NCBI GenBank assembly: GCA_030693105.1
Contig: JAUYBK010000096.1
Coordinates: 1 to 9,011 of the forward strand
DNA length: 9,011 nt
From: Methanobacteriaceae archaeon
GTDB taxonomy: Archaea > Methanobacteriota > Methanobacteria > Methanobacteriales > Methanobacteriaceae
Direction: 5' to 3'
The position numbers and the translations under genes were made by a program. Positions 1 to 5,512 of this stretch are shown piece after piece (position 1 is the first letter of the stretch; each line of letters starts with the position of its first letter). The notes under the pieces are model-generated. The model was not told where the DNA came from. It saw only the letters and a list, made by a program, of their open reading frames with translations, and searched no databases.

Positions 1-316
1 CATTAGGATAACGTTCTTTGGATTTTCTCACTTCCTCCGCAGGGAGCATGTGGGCCATGGGACACTCGGCCGCAGGGTCAGGTAGAAGTATTTTCTTATC
101 AGGATTAAGGATGTAGGCTGTTTCGGCCATGAAGTCTACACCACAGAATATGACTAGATCTGCATCTTTTATCTGGATAGCTTTAATACAGAGTTCCAGA
201 GAGTCTCCTATGAAATCGGCAATCTCCTGTATTTCTGCAGTTTGGTAGTTGTGAGCCAGTATTATAGCATTTTTTTGTTCTTTAAGTTCTAGGATTTCTT
301 TTTGTAAATGGTTCAA
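1..316 (-). CDS. nadA: Quinolinate synthase NadA (N-terminal part, runs off the left edge)
   Basis: Quinolinate synthase condenses iminoaspartate with dihydroxyacetone phosphate to quinolinate, the precursor of NAD, in the cytoplasm using a [4Fe-4S] cluster. The 105 residues present include the family hallmarks HNYQ (22-25), [11 protein letters not shown] (32-42), FCGV-FMAET (57-66) and [13 protein letters not shown] (78-90). Cys85 matches the first of the three cluster ligands; the other two lie beyond the window. The start chosen is TTG at 316-314, because an AGGAGAGGT ribosome binding site (329-321) sits just upstream and the protein then begins at the usual family position (MNHLQKEIL). 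No ATG fits. The C-terminal two thirds are cut by the window edge, not by a mutation. The family call is near certain. Confidence 0.93.
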   Translation of the reverse strand, partial: MNHLQKEILELKEQKNAIILAHNYQTAEIQEIADFIGDSLELCIKAIQIKDADLVIFCGVDFMAETAYILNPDKKILLPDPAAECPMAHMLPAEEVRKSKERYPN

Positions 317-359
317 CCTAACCTCTCCTGGGGATAAGTGGAATCAGAAATAGTTATAG

Positions 360-367
360 AATAAATT
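360..367 (-). promoter_or_regulatory. Possible TATA box of nadA
   Basis: On the minus strand the sequence reads AATTTATT, about 44-51 bases before the TTG start. It would place transcription initiation near 335-340 and leave a short leader that contains the ribosome binding site. The whole spacer is AT-rich, so other placements are possible. Confidence 0.35.
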
Positions 368-388
368 TACGATCCTCTAATTAATATT

Positions 389-403
389 ATCTATGATATA
401 GAT
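389..403. repeat. Short perfect inverted repeat upstream of nadA
   Basis: ATCTAT-GAT-ATAGAT: 6-base arms around 3 bases, lying upstream of the predicted nadA TATA box. It could be an operator, but the composition is AT-rich and short palindromes of this kind arise by chance. Confidence 0.3.
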
Positions 404-462
404 GTTCTTTACCTAATAAAAGATTTTTGTTAAATTTTTGTTAATAGAAGGAGTGTTCTTAT

Positions 463-467
463 AAAAA
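463..467 (-). terminator. Possible T-tract terminator after the rtcB-phosphorylase operon
   Basis: After the phosphorylase stop (515), the minus-strand transcript reads GAAG followed by five Ts and ATAAG, which resembles a weak archaeal oligo-U terminator. More T-runs follow toward 430. The same spacer also carries the nadA promoter. Confidence 0.35.
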
Positions 468-514
468 CTTCTTCTGCTCTTAGGGAGTTACAGAACGAAC
501 ATTACCTAATTATT

Positions 515-1279
515 TTATTCTATTTCAGCGCCTTTCATAGCATCGGCACACAGACAATGTCTTTCTTTGGGGATTTTAAGAATAGTATTTCTTAGTAAAT
601 CAGTTAATTCCTTCTTTTTTTCTTCTATGATCTCAAATACTTCATCAATTGTAATTTTATCCGGAGAAATTGACGCTGCATAGTTAGAAACAGTACAAAC
701 TGATGTGTAACACATGGAAAGTTCGCGGGCTAACACTACCTCCGGTAGCCCCGTCATACCCACTACAGTGCCTCCCAACTTGCAAAACATCCTTATTTCA
801 GCAGGCGTTTCGAAACGAGGCCCTTCCGTACAAAGGTAAACCCCACCATCCACTACTCGCCCAGATGATACCAGAACTTTTCTTAGGTGGTTGCAGTAGG
901 GTTCGGTCACGTCCACATGGACCGTACGGTCATCGTAAAAAGTCACCGGCCTTTTGTAGGTAAAATCCAGAAAGTCGTCAGGTGCTAGGAATGTTCCAGG
1001 CTTCAGATTCTCATCCAGGGAGCCTACCGCATTGGTGGCAATGATCCGAGTTACTCCTAACTTTTGGAGGGCATACACATTGGCCCGATAGTTGATCATA
1101 TGGGGAGGTGTATCATGGACGGCTTGGTGGCGGGGCATAAAAACCAGTTCCACATCATCCATCAAAAATCGAGTGATTTCTGGTGAATTTCCGTAAGGAG
1201 TGTTGATCACCAGACTTTCCAGTTCTTCTCCCTTCTCAACCAGCTGGTAAACTCCGGTGCCACCTATAACTGCCAGCAT
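515..1279 (-). CDS. S-methyl-5'-thioinosine phosphorylase-like purine phosphorylase (MTAP/PNP family)
   Basis: This 254-residue protein belongs to the trimeric MTAP/PNP phosphorylase family, which cleaves purine nucleosides with phosphate to a free base and a (methylthio)ribose 1-phosphate. Visible motifs are the phosphate loop GGTG (6-9), PRHQ (49-52), ATNAVGSL (81-88), TEGPRFETPAEI (151-162) and GMTGLPEVVLARE (174-186). The base-recognition loop reads VSNYAAS with Asn199, where adenine-specific MTA phosphorylases carry Asp (TDYD). Asn favours a 6-oxopurine, so methylthioinosine is the likely substrate, as reported for the Methanocaldococcus homologue. That pathway recycles the 5'-methylthioadenosine and 5'-deoxyadenosine by-products of S-adenosylmethionine enzymes after deamination. 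The ATG lies 13 bases after the rtcB stop, so the two genes are cotranscribed. No strong ribosome binding site is seen, only GGG at about 10 bases. Databases may label it MTA phosphorylase or PNP. Confidence 0.88.
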   Translation of the reverse strand: MLAVIGGTGVYQLVEKGEELESLVINTPYGNSPEITRFLMDDVELVFMPRHQAVHDTPPHMINYRANVYALQKLGVTRIIATNAVGSLDENLKPGTFLAPDDFLDFTYKRPVTFYDDRTVHVDVTEPYCNHLRKVLVSSGRVVDGGVYLCTEGPRFETPAEIRMFCKLGGTVVGMTGLPEVVLARELSMCYTSVCTVSNYAASISPDKITIDEVFEIIEEKKKELTDLLRNTILKIPKERHCLCADAMKGAEIE

Positions 1280-1292
1280 ATTCTCAAAACCC

Positions 1293-2741
1293 TTATCCTT
1301 TGGCTACTCCCAATGGCACCATTTTACTGACCAGGTGAGATATACCTGCCTCGTGGACTGTTTTAACAACTTCGTCCACGTCTTTATAAGCACCAGGAGC
1401 TTCTTCAGCCACTATAGGCATGGAAGTTGCTTTTATATATATACCCCGGTCTTGTAGAACTTTTTGGACTTCTTCTCCACGGTAAGTCCGTTTAGCACCG
1501 GCTCGACTCATTTTACGGCCTGCACCGTGGGCAGTGGAACCAAAAGTTTCTTCCATAGCTGTTTGGGTTCCGTGCAGTACGTAAGAAGCCGTGCCCATGG
1601 TCCCGGGCAGTAAGACTGGCTGGCCAATATCCCGGTACTGGAGGGGTACTTCTACCCTACCCGGCCCGAATGCTCTAGTGGCTCCTTTACGGTGGACGTA
1701 AACCTCGGTATCTCGGCCCTTGATGTTGTGCACTTCCTTTTTAGCTATGTTGTGGGCCACGTCGTAGACAATACTCAAGTCCAGGTCCTCACTGTCGCGG
1801 TGGAATACTTGTTCAAAGCTTTCCCGCACCCAGTGCACGATCATCTGCCGGTTGGTCCAGGCGTAGTTGGCCGCCGCCGCCATGGCCTGGAAGTAGTCCT
1901 GGGCCTCTTCTGAATCAACTGGAGCACAGGCCAGTTGTCGGTCGGGCAAATTGATTTTATACCTCTTGACAGTCCGGTCCATGCTTCTTAGATAATCACT
2001 GCAAACCTGATGGCCGCATCCACGACTGCCAGAGTGGATCAAAACCATAACCTGGTCTTTTTTGAGTCCAAATGTTTTAGCAGCATTTTCATCGAATATT
2101 TCGTCCACCTTCTGGACTTCCAGGAAATGGTTTCCCGAGCCCAGTGACCCTAACTGGGGAATACCTCTCTTTTTGGCTTTATCACTTACCTTGGAAGCGT
2201 CCGCATCTTCCATGCAGCCCTTTTCTTCCAGATATTCCAAGTCAGACTCCCACCCGTAACCATTTTCAACAGCCCACCGGGCCCCTTGATCCAATACTTC
2301 ATCAATCTCGCCTTCTTTAAGTCTTATTTTACCCTTACTACCTACACCAGAAGGTATGTTCTTAAACAGAGTATTTATAATATCTTTAATTCGAGGTTGG
2401 ACATCGTCAGTGTTTAAGTTAGTCCTTAATAGACGAACTCCACAGTTGATATCAAAACCAACTCCACCTGGGCTTATAACACCGTTTCTGGCGCTGAATG
2501 CACCCACTCCACCTATACTAAATCCGTAGCCGAAGTGTATGTCCGGCAATCCTATAGAAAACTTTTGAATTCCCGGAAGGGATGCCACATTGGCCACCTG
2601 ATCCATGGCCCCTTTTTCTAGGGTTTTTATTCCAGCGTCATCCAGGTAAATCCTTCCCGGAACTCTCATTCCCTTTTGGTAGCTGGTGGGAATTTCCCAT
2701 ACATAATCCCTTACTTTCTTTAAAGTTTTTTCTATGACCAT
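1293..2741 (-). CDS. rtcB: RNA-splicing ligase RtcB (tRNA ligase)
   Basis: RtcB joins 2',3'-cyclic phosphate ends to 5'-hydroxyl ends using GTP and Mn2+, sealing tRNA exons after intron removal and repairing cleaved RNA. The 482 residues match the full archaeal length, and no intein interrupts the gene although archaeal RtcB often has one. All metal and guanylylation residues are visible: Asp97 and Cys100 in GFDINCGVR, His205 in GSGNHFLEV, His236 in [10 protein letters not shown], His330 in YDVAHN, and His405 in [12 protein letters not shown]. His405 matches the guanylylated histidine of the Pyrococcus enzyme. The ATG is preceded by GGGAGA (2754-2749) at a 7-base spacing. Upstream on the same strand is archease, its known activator. 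Downstream is a purine phosphorylase gene 13 bases away. Identification is secure. Confidence 0.97.
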   Translation of the reverse strand: MVIEKTLKKVRDYVWEIPTSYQKGMRVPGRIYLDDAGIKTLEKGAMDQVANVASLPGIQKFSIGLPDIHFGYGFSIGGVGAFSARNGVISPGGVGFDINCGVRLLRTNLNTDDVQPRIKDIINTLFKNIPSGVGSKGKIRLKEGEIDEVLDQGARWAVENGYGWESDLEYLEEKGCMEDADASKVSDKAKKRGIPQLGSLGSGNHFLEVQKVDEIFDENAAKTFGLKKDQVMVLIHSGSRGCGHQVCSDYLRSMDRTVKRYKINLPDRQLACAPVDSEEAQDYFQAMAAAANYAWTNRQMIVHWVRESFEQVFHRDSEDLDLSIVYDVAHNIAKKEVHNIKGRDTEVYVHRKGATRAFGPGRVEVPLQYRDIGQPVLLPGTMGTASYVLHGTQTAMEETFGSTAHGAGRKMSRAGAKRTYRGEEVQKVLQDRGIYIKATSMPIVAEEAPGAYKDVDEVVKTVHEAGISHLVSKMVPLGVAKG

Positions 2742-2801
2742 AAAACAGTCTCCCTTAATCTATTTTCATTTTTTCTTGAAATTAAGTTGTTATCAGATTT
2801 T

Positions 2802-2811
2802 TTTTATAAAA
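2802..2811 (-). promoter_or_regulatory. TATA box of the rtcB operon
   Basis: TTTTATAAAA lies about 60-70 bases before the rtcB ATG and predicts a transcript start near 2775-2780 with a leader of about 35 bases carrying the GGGAGA ribosome binding site. ATCAGA is repeated directly on either side (2792-2797 and 2819-2824). Confidence 0.5.
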
Positions 2812-2890
2812 TAATAAAATCAGACTCCTATCTCCAATAAGAGTTTAGTTATACTTACATTATAACCGGATAAATTAATAAACTTTTTAT

Positions 2891-2990
2891 GGTAACCTCA
2901 ACTATTAAAGTTGGCCTTCCCGGGATGTGAGGTTAGTTAAATGGACACCTCAGCTCTTTAGGATCATTGAATCCCTGGAAGACAGTTTCG
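2891..2990 (-). ncRNA. GC-rich structured element in the archease-rtcB spacer (candidate small RNA or leader)
   Basis: About 45 of these 100 bases are G or C, while the flanking spacer is near 20 percent; such islands in AT-rich archaeal genomes often mark structured RNA. TAACCTCA (2893-2900) and TGAGGTTA (2928-2935) form a perfect 8-base inverted repeat. ACCTCA recurs at 2947-2952, so the middle segment can pair with either flank, giving two mutually exclusive hairpins. In the minus direction a TATA-like TTTTATAG (3008-3001) lies just upstream and an A/T-rich stretch follows. No open reading frame of note is present on either strand. I do not recognise an RNA family, and the strand is uncertain. 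Confidence 0.35.
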
Positions 2991-3014
2991 GAAGTTATAA
3001 CTATAAAATTAGGA

Positions 3015-3458
3015 TCAAACATCTAAGATAACCTGCAACATATATCCATTTTCCTTTAGAATCTCCATTAAATGATAAGTAACTGCTTTCACTTCATCTC
3101 TACTCTCATGCCGTGACGTTTGGAACTCCTCGCCCCATGCTTCGGCCTCCAAAAGGTATCCCTCCTCTTTATTTCCAGAGATATTAACTTTAAAACTGGA
3201 AAAGACTAAAAATTCGGCGTCATGGAGGAATATAAGTTCGGCCAGCCAGTCGTAAAGGAGTGCTTTCTCGTCTTCGGCTTCTAAAGTGATTTCTTTTTTT
3301 ATTAACTTTTTCAAAAGGGAAGTATCGGTGATAACTTCAAACAGAGCCATAGCGGCATTTTGAAAGGCTTCATCAAGGGTTTTGCCCCAGGCATGGTATC
3401 CTATATCAGCAGTAACATCAAAAAATTCGAATGATGGATTTTTAGGACTATCTTGCAA
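3015..3458 (-). CDS. Archease, RtcB activator
   Basis: Archease is a small metal-binding protein that speeds RtcB guanylylation and allows multiple turnover of tRNA ligation. The 147 residues carry the family pattern: TADIGY (16-21) with the metal-ligand aspartate Asp18, TLDEAFQNAAMALFEVITD (27-45), LLYDWLAELIFLHDAEFLVFSSF, GEE, the RDEVKAVTYH block, and a terminal Asp146 in VILDV. The usual His two residues before the TAD aspartate's TA (HTAD) is Val15 here. The start is TTG at 3458-3456, since no ATG is available and GGGGAG lies 8 bases upstream. It is followed by rtcB on the same strand after 273 bases. No strong terminator separates them, so partial cotranscription is possible. The family call is firm. 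Confidence 0.93.
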   Translation of the reverse strand: MQDSPKNPSFEFFDVTADIGYHAWGKTLDEAFQNAAMALFEVITDTSLLKKLIKKEITLEAEDEKALLYDWLAELIFLHDAEFLVFSSFKVNISGNKEEGYLLEAEAWGEEFQTSRHESRDEVKAVTYHLMEILKENGYMLQVILDV

Positions 3459-3513
3459 ATTTTTTACTCCCCTTTATGGTTTATATCTATTTTTATTGTT
3501 TAGAAATTTTAGA

Positions 3514-3521
3514 TTATAAAA
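3514..3521 (-). promoter_or_regulatory. TATA box of archease
   Basis: The minus strand reads TTTTATAA preceded by CCTGAAA, a good TFB-element-plus-TATA arrangement. It predicts initiation near 3490 and a leader of about 30 bases that includes the GGGGAG ribosome binding site. Confidence 0.5.
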
Positions 3522-3569
3522 TTTCAGGTACAGTTGATCATTACTTCTCATACGCTCTCTATCTCTTTC

Positions 3570-3578
3570 TTTAAATAG
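3570..3578 (+). promoter_or_regulatory. TATA box and strong ribosome binding site of the small membrane protein
   Basis: TTTAAATAG at 3570-3578 predicts initiation around 3598-3602. The next bases hold AAAGGAGG (3601-3607 region), an excellent ribosome binding site before the ATG at 3615. TATA box, site and ATG are spaced as expected for a real short gene with a very short leader. Confidence 0.5.
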
Positions 3579-3614
3579 TTTTTTGCCTTTATTTCATAAT
3601 AAAGGAGGCATAAA

Positions 3615-3803
3615 ATGCAAAAAAATTACAGAAAAAATTCAATTCCTAATTTAAGAAAAAAGACAAGTTATATTGATGATTTAGGCCTTAATTATTTGAA
3701 TTTCACATCTTGCATGGTGATAGGTCTGGTCCTGGTCTTTCTGGTGGCCAGTATTTTAATAGTAGCAGCAGCTCCCAACTCCAACCTACCGGCTGGTATT
3801 TAA
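3615..3803 (+). CDS. Small single-helix membrane protein of unknown function
   Basis: The 62 codons are preceded by AAAGGAGG at a good spacing and by a TATA box, so translation is likely despite the small size. Residues 1-30 are polar and rich in Lys, Arg and Asn. A hydrophobic helix spans about residues 32-53 (from SCMVIGL to IVAAA), and a short tail (PNSNLPAGI) ends the protein. By the positive-inside rule the N terminus is cytoplasmic and the tail external. No catalytic motif is seen. It lacks a recognisable class III (pilin-type) processing site. The gene is divergent from archease and ends 10 bases from the convergent orc1/cdc6 stop. I do not recognise the family, and function cannot be inferred. 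Confidence 0.6.
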   Translation: MQKNYRKNSIPNLRKKTSYIDDLGLNYLNFTSCMVIGLVLVFLVASILIVAAAPNSNLPAGI

Positions 3804-3809
3804 AAGGAT

Positions 3810-3821
3810 TATCTATAGATA
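3810..3821. repeat. Perfect 12-base palindrome at the convergent gene ends
   Basis: TATCTATAGATA is its own reverse complement. It overlaps the orc1/cdc6 stop codon (3813-3815) and follows the stop of the small membrane protein gene. It has no hairpin loop, so a protein-binding site or chance is likelier than a terminator. Confidence 0.35.
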
Positions 3822-4931
3822 TTTTATTATCTCTTCCGGAGTGAACCTGAGAATTATCAATCGAGAATTTCCTTTAACTCCTTTACCCGTGAAATGAGTG
3901 TCAATAATCCTTAAAAGCTCCAATTTCTTTAAAGCTCGGTCGAAAGAAGCGTAACTAACTTTTTTTCTATCTTTAAACGATTGGTAAAGGGATCCTGCTG
4001 TAGTTTCCTCTTCCTCATAATTCACAATAAAATCCAGCAGTTCTGCTTCCTGTGGTGAAAGAGCTTCCAGTGTACTTTTAAGGCTGCCGACACTGGTATT
4101 TTTAACAGCCCCGTCCACGTGACTCATTTTTATAGTTTTTGATGCGTCTCTTTCCGCCAGGTCCCCACTGGTAGATAGAAGGTCTATACCTAACCGCATA
4201 TCTCCCGTAGAATAAGCTAACTCAGCTATGTATTCCAAAACATCTTCAGACATTACCTCCGAATAAAAACCGGTCTTAACCCTCTCTTCAAGTATATCTT
4301 TCATCTCTTCCTGCCGGTATGGGTTAAAAACCACTTCTTTAGGTATAAAAATAGAGGAAACATTCTTATCCAGCATAAAACGAAACTCTATATCGGATAT
4401 AATGGCAAAAAGTCCAGTTCTAGCACCTTTAAAGACTTCGTGAGCCCTTAATATATCATAAAATACTTGGTTAGCATTTTTACTGTAAAATAGATGGTTA
4501 ACATCGTCCAGTGCCACAATAAGAGCTTTTTCCTCTTGAATGAGCTTTTTCATTATTTCACCATATATGCGAGAAAATGGAATCCCGGTTTCAGGTGGAC
4601 GATGCCCCATAAGGTGTTCGTAAATATCAGAGAAAATATTAAAACGGGTGGTGCTAATCTGGCAGTTGACGTAGACGCAGTACAGCTTGTCTGAGGTTCC
4701 TTCGGCTATTTGGAAGATCTTCCTCAGGGCTGTGGTTTTTCCGGTGGCAGGTGCCCCCAGTACTACGGCGTTTTTAGGTTTACCTCCCCTAAAAGCAGGG
4801 CGAAGACACATGGCCAGGGATTCCATCTGCGAATCCCTGTGGAGAAGACGATCCGGGATGTAATCCGGATTAAAAGCAGATATGTCTCTAAAAAGAGTTT
4901 CTTCACCCAAAAGTATGTCTTCAATGGTCAT
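3813..4931 (-). CDS. Orc1/Cdc6 family replication initiator (Cdc6-2 type)
   Basis: Orc1/Cdc6 proteins bind replication origins and load or regulate the MCM helicase. The 372 residues fit the family: an AAA+ module with Walker A GAPATGKTT (59-67), a Walker B region ALIVALDDVNHLF (136-148), an arginine-rich FNPYRQEEMKDIL (202-214) and the sensor 2 motif TGDMRLGIDLL with Arg246. A C-terminal winged-helix DNA-binding domain follows at roughly 285-372. The Walker B pair is Asp142-Asp143, where most family members have Asp-Glu, which may lower ATP hydrolysis. Gene context next to archease and RtcB suggests the Cdc6-2 paralogue of Methanobacteriales rather than the origin-linked Cdc6-1. No ribosome binding site precedes the ATG. 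The family is certain; the paralogue assignment rests on context. Confidence 0.92.
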   Translation of the reverse strand: MTIEDILLGEETLFRDISAFNPDYIPDRLLHRDSQMESLAMCLRPAFRGGKPKNAVVLGAPATGKTTALRKIFQIAEGTSDKLYCVYVNCQISTTRFNIFSDIYEHLMGHRPPETGIPFSRIYGEIMKKLIQEEKALIVALDDVNHLFYSKNANQVFYDILRAHEVFKGARTGLFAIISDIEFRFMLDKNVSSIFIPKEVVFNPYRQEEMKDILEERVKTGFYSEVMSEDVLEYIAELAYSTGDMRLGIDLLSTSGDLAERDASKTIKMSHVDGAVKNTSVGSLKSTLEALSPQEAELLDFIVNYEEEETTAGSLYQSFKDRKKVSYASFDRALKKLELLRIIDTHFTGKGVKGNSRLIILRFTPEEIIKYL

Positions 4932-4979
4932 CTTAAAAATACCCGTTGTGATTGATTGAACATTAATTGATTAAGCTGA

Positions 4980-4988
4980 TTTTAAATT
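4980..4988 (-). promoter_or_regulatory. Possible TATA box of orc1/cdc6
   Basis: The minus strand reads AATTTAAAA about 50 bases before the ATG, predicting initiation near 4955-4960 and a short leader without a ribosome binding site. Placement is uncertain in this AT-rich spacer. Confidence 0.3.
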
Positions 4989-5044
4989 TATGGACCTACT
5001 AATAAACTCTTAAACTTTCATTTAAATTATGCTACCTATATTTT

Positions 5045-5082
5045 TACCTTAATTCCTTAAAGGAGTAAGGAATTAATTGGTA
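5045..5082. repeat. Long inverted repeat in the cdc6/membrane-protein divergent spacer
   Basis: TTAATTCCTT (5049-5058) and AAGGAATTAA (5067-5076) are perfect 10-base arms around 8 bases. TACC (5045-5048) and GGTA (5079-5082) extend the symmetry after a 2-base bulge. It lies 30-65 bases upstream of the TATA box for the gene at 5180 and about 115 bases upstream of orc1/cdc6. This fits an operator or activator site for the plus-strand operon. A stem-loop acting in RNA is less likely because it sits upstream of both predicted transcript starts. Confidence 0.55.
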
Positions 5083-5083
5083 T

Positions 5084-5101
5084 AGATTTGGGTATAAATC
5101 T
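5084..5101. repeat. Second inverted repeat just upstream of the TATA box
   Basis: AGATTT (5084-5089) and AAATCT (5096-5101) flank 6 bases. It directly follows the longer inverted repeat and precedes the predicted TATA box by 10 bases, where activators or repressors of archaeal promoters commonly bind. Confidence 0.4.
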
Positions 5102-5111
5102 GGAAAAGTTA

Positions 5112-5120
5112 CTTTTATAG
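5112..5120 (+). promoter_or_regulatory. TATA box of the histidine-rich membrane protein operon
   Basis: CTTTTATAG predicts initiation near 5138-5142 and a leader of about 40 bases ending in TAGGAGAAG, the ribosome binding site for the ATG at 5180. Confidence 0.45.
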
Positions 5121-5179
5121 AGTTATTCTTCTTAGTTATTAGGATTATTAAAATTAACAAATTGATAGGAGAAGTTATA

Positions 5180-5512
5180 ATGGTTTATGCTTTTTTATTA
5201 CCATCCTTACCAGTTTTAGGAGGGTATTTATACACTTACACACTTTACAAGAGAGGTTTAATAAGAAAAACACTCCACGTAAATTTTTGGAACTTCCTAA
5301 TCGGGGTTAGTTTCTTAATTTCTGGAGGAGGCGGGTTCCTGCTGCTGATTGCTATGGAACTGGGAATAGTCTTACCCCTCAGCCCGGAAATGTTTTACTG
5401 GCACGTAGAACTAGGGATCTCCATGATCCTAATAACCCTATTCCACTTCCACTGTTACTGGAAATCTGCACTGGAAATGGTCTTTCTAAAAAGTAGGAGG
5501 GATAGGACATAA
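5180..5512 (+). CDS. Three-helix membrane protein with conserved histidines (cytochrome b-like or DUF4405-like; paralogue of the next gene)
   Basis: The 110-residue protein has hydrophobic segments at about 5-23, 36-60 and 73-94, with a basic loop (KRGLIRK) and a basic C terminus (KSRRDR) predicted inside. It aligns without gaps through much of its length with the C-terminal half of the next protein. Shared positions are G-[LI], His33, WN (37-38), G-x-x-G-x-LL, M-x-x-LGI, WH-x-E (74-77) and TL-x-H-x-H-x-Y (86-93). The four shared histidines (33, 75, 89, 91) sit at membrane edges, as in small heme b proteins, but heme binding is inferred, not shown. An upstream TTG (5162) is open in frame, yet AGGAGA (5167-5172) fits the ATG at 5180. 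The gene overlaps the next by 4 bases if that starts at ATA. No family is firmly recognised. Confidence 0.75.
   Translation: MVYAFLLPSLPVLGGYLYTYTLYKRGLIRKTLHVNFWNFLIGVSFLISGGGGFLLLIAMELGIVLPLSPEMFYWHVELGISMILITLFHFHCYWKSALEMVFLKSRRDRT
5495..5511 (+). promoter_or_regulatory. Ribosome binding site and probable AUA start for the downstream gene
   Basis: AGGAGG (5495-5500) is followed after 8 bases by ATA (5509-5511), which overlaps the previous stop TAA as ATAA, just where an ATGA overlap is usual. The only in-frame ATG, at 5566, has no ribosome binding site and would discard a signal peptide. Confidence 0.6.

Noticed and set aside
703..963. 86-codon plus-strand frame inside the phosphorylase gene
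   Set aside because: It lies fully opposite a gene with all family motifs, and has no ribosome binding site or recognisable sequence.
2950..2985. C/D box RNA or tRNA-like T-arm (ATGATCC, CTGA, GGATTCAATGATCC on the minus strand)
   Set aside because: Box C matches only 5 of 7, the distance to CTGA is too short for a guide, and no second box pair, cloverleaf or CCA is present.
3810..3821. Bidirectional hairpin terminator between convergent genes
   Set aside because: The palindrome has no loop and no T-tract follows on either strand at a useful distance.
4710..4955. 81-codon plus-strand frame opposite the N-terminal part of orc1/cdc6
   Set aside because: It is antisense to the Walker A region, has no promoter or ribosome binding site, and its composition mirrors the real gene.
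4932..5179. Replication origin beside orc1/cdc6
   Set aside because: I saw no repeated ORB or mini-ORB elements with a G-rich flank; the spacer has only the two inverted repeats. In Methanothermobacter, the origin is linked to the other Cdc6 paralogue, as far as I recall.
5162..5179. TTG start giving six more residues to the first membrane protein
   Set aside because: The AGGAGA site falls within these codons and is correctly spaced for the ATG at 5180.
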